NCBI GenBank assembly: GCA_001782045.1
Contig: MFNK01000001.1
Coordinates: forward strand, 1 to 17,318
Direction: 5' to 3'
Length of the DNA stretch: 17,318 nt
Source: Candidatus Levybacteria bacterium RIFCSPHIGHO2_01_FULL_36_15b
GTDB lineage: Bacteria; Patescibacteria; Microgenomatia; Levybacterales; UBA12049
A model generated the notes under the pieces. The model was not told where the DNA came from. It worked only from the letters and a program-made list of their open reading frames with translations, and searched no databases. Shown in pieces: positions 13,056 to 17,318 of this stretch. Each line of letters opens with the position of its first letter. Position 1 is the first letter of the stretch. A program made the position numbers and the translations under genes.

Positions 13056-13970
13056 ATGAAAAAACGCTTAAAAAGGTTACTGAAGAAGTATCAAACCCCT
13101 TTATGGTTAATGGCAAAGGCATTTCTTTTACTATTTTTTATACTTATCGTTTATTCTGTTTCTTCAAAAGTGAATAATAAAAAGACAGAGCAGACGAAAC
13201 TTCAGGAAGAACCAACTGCTGTGAAGGCTCATACAACCGTGGTTGATGCAAAGCCTACCATTATGCCGACATCTTCGCTCCCACCTGCTAGAGTAACATA
13301 CCCGTCACAAATACTGAATCTCACCAATTGGAAAATAACACTTCCTACTGGCGTGCAAAAAGATGCAACAGAAATAGAGCAACCGGAATTGACAACCTAC
13401 AATATTGACCCTTGGTTCATAGTTGTGCCGGAAGGCAATGGAGTGCGCTTTAGAGCAGCAGTAAATGGTGCAACAACAAGTGGTTCAGACTACCCCCGTT
13501 CAGAACTTAGGGAGATGACAAACAATGGTAGAAAAAAGGCAAGCTGGTCTTCAGGAATTGGAATACATACTATGTTTTTAGACCAAGCAATTACCGCTGT
13601 GCCGAAAATCAAACGAGACATAGTAGCGGGACAGATTCATGATGCCAACAAAGACATTATTGCGATACGACTTGACTATCCTATTCTTCACATCAGGGTT
13701 GATGGGAAAAACCTTCATACGCTAGACTCTAGCTATATACTTGGAAAAAGATTTACGATTAAGTTTGTGGTAAACGATGGTCAGACCAAAGTCTATTACA
13801 ACAATAGCTCAAATCCCGTGTATACGCTTAACAAAAAATATTCAGACGCTTATTTCAAAACAGGTGTTTACACTCAGTCAAATTGTAGTAGGGAAGGCTC
13901 TTCTTCTGTTTGCAATGATAATAACTACGGTGAGGTGGTTGTTTATCAGGCAACGGTAACACATCAGTAA
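13056..13970 (+). CDS. Membrane-tethered PL7 family alginate lyase
   Basis: A 304-aa polysaccharide lyase of family 7, which cleaves alginate by beta-elimination. Start ATG 13056 is chosen over an upstream in-frame ATG (13008) because GAGAGGG lies 5 nt before it and it gives a classic MKKRLKR... N-terminus. A single membrane helix (about 19-35) and a Thr/Pro-rich linker precede the jelly-roll domain (about 86-304). All three PL7 signatures are present: RSELRE (148-153), QIH (193-195) and YFKTGVYTQS (266-275). They contain the Arg, Gln/His and Tyr residues that bind and cleave the uronate chain. No cleavable signal peptide is obvious, so the enzyme probably stays anchored and faces outward. 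It may trim or release the cell's own polymer, as AlgL does for Pseudomonas, or degrade external alginate. Confidence 0.93.
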   Translation: MKKRLKRLLKKYQTPLWLMAKAFLLLFFILIVYSVSSKVNNKKTEQTKLQEEPTAVKAHTTVVDAKPTIMPTSSLPPARVTYPSQILNLTNWKITLPTGVQKDATEIEQPELTTYNIDPWFIVVPEGNGVRFRAAVNGATTSGSDYPRSELREMTNNGRKKASWSSGIGIHTMFLDQAITAVPKIKRDIVAGQIHDANKDIIAIRLDYPILHIRVDGKNLHTLDSSYILGKRFTIKFVVNDGQTKVYYNNSSNPVYTLNKKYSDAYFKTGVYTQSNCSREGSSSVCNDNNYGEVVVYQATVTHQ

Positions 13971-14000
13971 TCACTGACCAGAGGGTAAAGAATAGTCAAG

Positions 14001-15056
14001 TTATTTGGTTTCTAATGCTTCTAATCCGGGAAGCTTATTGCCACTTAGAAACTCAAGCATTGCGCCTCCTCCTACAGAGACAAAGGAGAATTTAGAAAGA
14101 AGATTTTGTTTTCTAAGATAAGATAGAGAATCTCCTCCGCCCACTACGCTATAAACCTTTGATTTTAAAATCCCTAAAGCGAGATCTCGTGTACTTTCGG
14201 AGGAATCTTCTTCCTCTGTTACTCCCATTGGCCCGTTCCAAACAACAGTTTGTGCATTGTCTATAATTTGAAGAAAATTTTTAACACTATTTTTAGTTAT
14301 ATCTTTTTTGTCTTCAGTTAAGTCTGCAACCAAAAAAGAGGAATTTCTTTCTGTAGTTTTTTCATGCATAACTTTTAAAATTACTCCCATCTCTTTAGCT
14401 ATTTTCCCACCGACCAAAACATAGTCTGCAAAATAATACATATTCTCAACTAGAGGAAGTTTTGTTTCTATTTTTGCCCCACCCACTATAACAACAAGCG
14501 GTCTTTTGGGATTTTCTAAAATGCCCGATAAAACTTTTACTTCTTTTTGTAATCTGAAACCTGCAAAATTAGGCAGATATTCGGTAACTCCAACTATTGA
14601 AGCGTGAGCCCTATGGGAGGATGCAAAAGCATCATTTACATAAATTTCCGCCAAAGATGCCAATTTTTCTGAGAATTTTTTATCATTTTCCTCTTCTCCT
14701 TTATAAAATCTTAAATTTTCAAGCAAAAATACATTTCCAGTTATCTTCCAAGCCTTAAACCCCTTTATATCAACAACCTTTAATTCGTTATGAAGCCCAA
14801 GGGATTTTTTAATCCACTCAGCAACTGGTTTTAAGGAAAATTTTTCATCCTCATATTTTGGTCTTCCCAGGTGTCCAGTAATAAATACCTGCGCTTCGCT
14901 TTTCAGCAAATACTCAAGAGTTGGAAGCCAAGTTTTTAACCTTGTAGTATCCAAAATTTCTCCGCTTTTTATAGGAACATCCAAGTCCGCCCTTAAAAAA
15001 ACAGTTTTATTATTAACATCGGCATCTTTTACGCTTTTTAAATATTTGCTTATCAT
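14001..15056 (-). CDS. pgk: Phosphoglycerate kinase, compact form
   Basis: A 351-aa glycolytic enzyme transferring phosphate between 1,3-bisphosphoglycerate and ADP in the cytoplasm. Visible family motifs include FLRADLDVPI near the N-terminus, TGHLGRP, LENLRFYKGEE, VNDAFASSHRAHAS, VIVGGAKIETKLP, VWNGPMGV, VGGGDS and the C-terminal GGGAMLEFLSG...LPGLEAL. Most bacterial enzymes have about 390-400 residues. The missing length lies in the nucleotide-binding domain, where the GGGMAFTF segment is reduced to GGKIAKE and the DIGP segment is not recognisable. Small departures are RADLDVP for the usual DFNVP and SVGGG for STGGG. It is transcribed alone from a perfect-consensus promoter with a leader hairpin, and its stop converges on the lyase gene with about 30 nt between them. 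Confidence 0.95.
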   Translation of the reverse strand: MISKYLKSVKDADVNNKTVFLRADLDVPIKSGEILDTTRLKTWLPTLEYLLKSEAQVFITGHLGRPKYEDEKFSLKPVAEWIKKSLGLHNELKVVDIKGFKAWKITGNVFLLENLRFYKGEEENDKKFSEKLASLAEIYVNDAFASSHRAHASIVGVTEYLPNFAGFRLQKEVKVLSGILENPKRPLVVIVGGAKIETKLPLVENMYYFADYVLVGGKIAKEMGVILKVMHEKTTERNSSFLVADLTEDKKDITKNSVKNFLQIIDNAQTVVWNGPMGVTEEEDSSESTRDLALGILKSKVYSVVGGGDSLSYLRKQNLLSKFSFVSVGGGAMLEFLSGNKLPGLEALETK

Positions 15057-15065
15057 ATTTTAAAT

Positions 15066-15091
15066 AAAAAAAACTGCTCTTGAAGCAGTTT
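15066..15091 (-). promoter_or_regulatory. Leader hairpin with U-tract before pgk
   Basis: On the - strand AAACTGCT pairs with AGCAGTTT (8 bp) around a TCAAG loop, followed by a run of T and then an A/T-rich stretch to ATG 15056. It has the shape of an intrinsic terminator at the 5' end of the transcript, closely matching the surface-protein leader (both AACTG...CAGTT plus T-run). Confidence 0.65.
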
Positions 15092-15099
15092 GAGGCATT

Positions 15100-15128
15100 A
15101 TTATATTGTGTGGTTCTTATTTTGTCAA
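15100..15128 (-). promoter_or_regulatory. Perfect sigma-70 promoter of pgk
   Basis: On the - strand TTGACA (15128-15123), a 17-nt spacer and TATAAT (15105-15100) match consensus exactly, with a predicted start near 15093. It lies in the 103-nt gap after the large surface-protein gene. Confidence 0.85.
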
Positions 15129-15159
15129 ATACAAATATATCTTACTATATAAGAAAATA

Positions 15160-17318
15160 TTAATCTCCTTTCTTCCATAACCTTTTGAAGAGGAAATAAA
15201 GAAGTGCTACTACAATTAAGAGTATTAAAACATTCAGTAAGTTATTTGAAAATAGGGAATTTAATAGATTTTGTGTAGGAGCTTGCTCTGGGATATATTC
15301 TTCAACTTCCGGCACAGCGCTTTCTGTTGCCAAAACTTCTTTTTCCTGCTCGGGAGAAACTTCTGCGGCCAGAACACTTTCTGGGGCGAACGCAAATGCG
15401 AGTTGTGGCCCGGTTGTAAGTCCCAATGTGGCTCCACCCACACCGCCTCCGCTTGAGCCCCCATCAGATCGTCCATCAGACATGCCATCTCCAGGAAGCC
15501 CAAGTATGTAATTAACCGTAAAGCTTTGTTCTGCGCCCACTGCTTCCGGAGAACCATGGGAAATTACTCTATAGTAATATGTAGTTCCTGTTGTTAAGCC
15601 AGTAACAGTCACAGAATGAGATGTAACTTTTGGAGCTGTATCCGCTTCAACTGTTGAATTAGCATATCCATAATTTGGAGCTGATCCGAGTACCGCATGG
15701 GAAACTGTATCATATATCACTCTGCTTGTAGCGGGATCATCTGTAGTCCAGGTTGCTGTCAAGGAAGTATCATTAACTCTTGTAAGAGCTTCATTAGAGA
15801 TTACGGGTGCAATTCCATAAACCGCTTCTAAGATTCCACTTGGATTGCCTGCGTTATCATATGCTATAGCTTTAAGAGTTGTATCAACGCCAATCGCAAT
15901 TGGGTCGGTATACTCTGTTGAAGTATTATCCGGAGTTGTCCCGTTGGCTGTGTAATAAATCGCCGCCACTCCGCTAGTTGCATCGTTTGAGGATAAAGTA
16001 ACTGATTGATCGGAAGTATAATCGCCTGCAACAGGATCGGCAACGGGAGTTGTGGGGGCCGTGGTGTCATAAGTAATATCATAAACTTCCGGGCTTGTTT
16101 CGGTGTTGCCTGCTGTATCAGTTGCTTCGGCTTTAATATCAAAAGTCCCATCACTTGGAGGAGTCCAGGTAAAGTTCCATTCAAAGGGTTCACTGGTTTC
16201 GTTATCGAGTGGTTGGGTTTCTTCTGTTTCAGAATCAGTATCAATTTCATTCCATAGAAAATCCCCGTCTTCCTCTACCGATTCTCTATAGAAAAGCCGG
16301 ACATAATCAACAGTATCCAGAGATTCATCAGAGGAGGAGCCAGAAATCTCAATCGGGTCATTTGTGATAAGTCCTTCCTCCGGTGAATCAATAGTTGAGG
16401 TCGGTGGAGTTACATCGTTAGAAAAATAGAAATGCACCTCGCTTGTGTCTTCCTGGTTACCAGCGTTATCAAGTGCGTGGGAACGTACCGTATATCCTTC
16501 AATACCAGATTCGGGAAGAAGATCGGAAGAATCAATTTCTTCATATGTCCAGTCGGGATCGCTAAAATCAGCTTCGTTTAAAATCTCCCCATACTCGCTC
16601 TCGTCGTACCAACCAAACTCTTCGCCACATTCTGCTATATCACACCAATAATAACTATCCGAATCTCTTTGAATGGAAACATAAACCGTTGATACGCCAG
16701 AAGACGGACTATCCTCCGCCGTTCCCTGAATTTCACCAACTTCATTCCAGCTCTCCTCGGTATAGGTTATCTCGTCTACTGGGAAAGTAATATCGCTTGT
16801 AGGTGCAATGGTATCGTAAACAACGTTATAGACGTAATCGGACTCTTCGATGTTGCCCGAATCGTCTATCGCCGAGACTTTAAAATCGTAGTCGCCGTCT
16901 GCGCCTGGCGTCCAATAATCCGCCCAGTTAAACAGTTCATCCCCGCCTTCGTTTTCAAAAGTCAAAATCGGGTCGCCCCAATCTATATCACCCGAGAGTC
17001 TTGAGTAGACATTAACTGTTTGAACTGTTGTGTCTGGAACATCAGTCGAACTTCCGGAAATATAAATAGGATCATTTGTTACGTCATTATCGTTCGGTGT
17101 GGAAAATTCGGAAACGGGAGGCGTTGTATCCTCTTCCGGCTCCGTGTAGTAAACTCTGACCGGAATCCAGTCCAAGAAAAAGTCCTGACCGCTACTACCA
17201 CTACCGCTTGAATTCATTGTTACCCTTACCTTGAAGTTTTCATTTGCAAATTCACCAGCCGACCATTCGCGTCCCCACGTGTCGTTTGCACCCCCCAAAG
17301 AGGCAATGTGTTCCTTGT
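15160..17318 (-). CDS. Large multidomain cell-surface protein, 5' end outside the window
   Basis: The reading frame is open to the right edge of the window (the upstream codons read KEHIASL), so the true start is not seen; a TTG at 17298 is not a credible start. At least 718 residues are visible. Numbering from residue 1 at 17298: end of an unknown beta-rich domain (1-53); three Ig-like repeats of the TPPxS...NDPIxISGSS...WTPxxDGxxDxKxxAxDxxGN type (about 58-163, 164-293 and 298-412); a chitobiase C-terminal-like domain (about 413-496; YYTANGTTPDNTS); and a fibronectin III domain (about 497-597). Then come PGDGMSDGRSD (602-612), a Gly/Ser linker, LGLTTG, an acidic linker, a membrane helix (686-704) and the basic end KRLWKKGD. 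It is probably anchored with its bulk outside, for adhesion or shielding. The gene looks more GC-rich than most of the window. Confidence 0.85.
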   Translation of the reverse strand, partial: KEHIASLGGANDTWGREWSAGEFANENFKVRVTMNSSGSGSSGQDFFLDWIPVRVYYTEPEEDTTPPVSEFSTPNDNDVTNDPIYISGSSTDVPDTTVQTVNVYSRLSGDIDWGDPILTFENEGGDELFNWADYWTPGADGDYDFKVSAIDDSGNIEESDYVYNVVYDTIAPTSDITFPVDEITYTEESWNEVGEIQGTAEDSPSSGVSTVYVSIQRDSDSYYWCDIAECGEEFGWYDESEYGEILNEADFSDPDWTYEEIDSSDLLPESGIEGYTVRSHALDNAGNQEDTSEVHFYFSNDVTPPTSTIDSPEEGLITNDPIEISGSSSDESLDTVDYVRLFYRESVEEDGDFLWNEIDTDSETEETQPLDNETSEPFEWNFTWTPPSDGTFDIKAEATDTAGNTETSPEVYDITYDTTAPTTPVADPVAGDYTSDQSVTLSSNDATSGVAAIYYTANGTTPDNTSTEYTDPIAIGVDTTLKAIAYDNAGNPSGILEAVYGIAPVISNEALTRVNDTSLTATWTTDDPATSRVIYDTVSHAVLGSAPNYGYANSTVEADTAPKVTSHSVTVTGLTTGTTYYYRVISHGSPEAVGAEQSFTVNYILGLPGDGMSDGRSDGGSSGGGVGGATLGLTTGPQLAFAFAPESVLAAEVSPEQEKEVLATESAVPEVEEYIPEQAPTQNLLNSLFSNNLLNVLILLIVVALLYFLFKRLWKKGD

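Noticed and set aside
15271..17211. Several open frames of 60-128 codons overlapping the large surface protein
   Set aside because: The host gene's repeats and domains are clear in the main - strand frame; the others are by-products of its composition.
15160..17318. Ig-like repeats as PKD or cadherin domains, or as a DNA-level tandem repeat
   Set aside because: The motif order fits generic bacterial Ig-like repeats, and the copies have diverged too far to be a nucleotide tandem repeat.
1..17318. CRISPR array, tRNA, rRNA, IS element or prophage
   Set aside because: No regularly spaced repeats, cloverleaf, conserved rRNA stretches, transposase or phage genes were recognised on either strand.

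Overview
The window is AT-rich and gene-dense. It reads like a chromosome segment of an uncultivated Patescibacteria/CPR bacterium, possibly of the Microgenomates type. This assignment is an inference. It rests on the family style of several proteins: a DEVD-box RNA helicase with an Arg/Asn-rich N-terminus, a compact 351-aa phosphoglycerate kinase, a sortase next to a surface protein with a PGDGRSD...LGLSTT tail, and a small ECF-sigma/membrane-protein pair. No rRNA, tRNA, CRISPR array or IS element was found.

Layout. 1-480: a cluster of short inverted repeats followed by a small GIY-YIG nuclease gene. 583-2108: a secreted Met-tailed protein, an ECF sigma factor and an overlapping small membrane protein, likely one envelope-sensing module. 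2242-6633: mixed + strand genes (degenerate Nudix protein, DEAD-box helicase, GT4 glycosyltransferase, acyltransferase-3, MsrB). 6645-8043 (- strand): a surface protein and a sortase overlapping by 8 nt. 8178-13970 (+ strand): a polyuronate locus. 14001-17318 (- strand): pgk, then the 3' part of a multidomain cell-surface protein whose start lies outside the window.

The main discovery is the 8178-13970 locus, which looks like a minimal alginate-type exopolysaccharide system. A 968-aa protein joins a membrane GT2 polymerase (Alg8/hyaluronan-synthase style), a LysM domain and an AlgG-like mannuronan C5-epimerase beta-helix with the DPHD catalytic motif. Just upstream, 3 nt away, is a membrane protein with a fibronectin III domain. 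Downstream are a shortened UDP-glucose/GDP-mannose dehydrogenase (AlgD role: makes the uronic-acid donor) and a membrane-tethered PL7 alginate lyase (AlgL role) carrying RSELR, QIH and YFKTGVYTQ. Together they could oxidise a nucleotide sugar, polymerise and export it, epimerise it outside the membrane, and trim it.

Regulation. Several genes have a -10 box about 6 nt before the ATG, which predicts leaderless mRNAs. Others have strong promoters followed at once by a hairpin at the predicted 5' end. In three cases that hairpin is followed by a U-tract just before the start codon, a recurring leader element that deserves testing.
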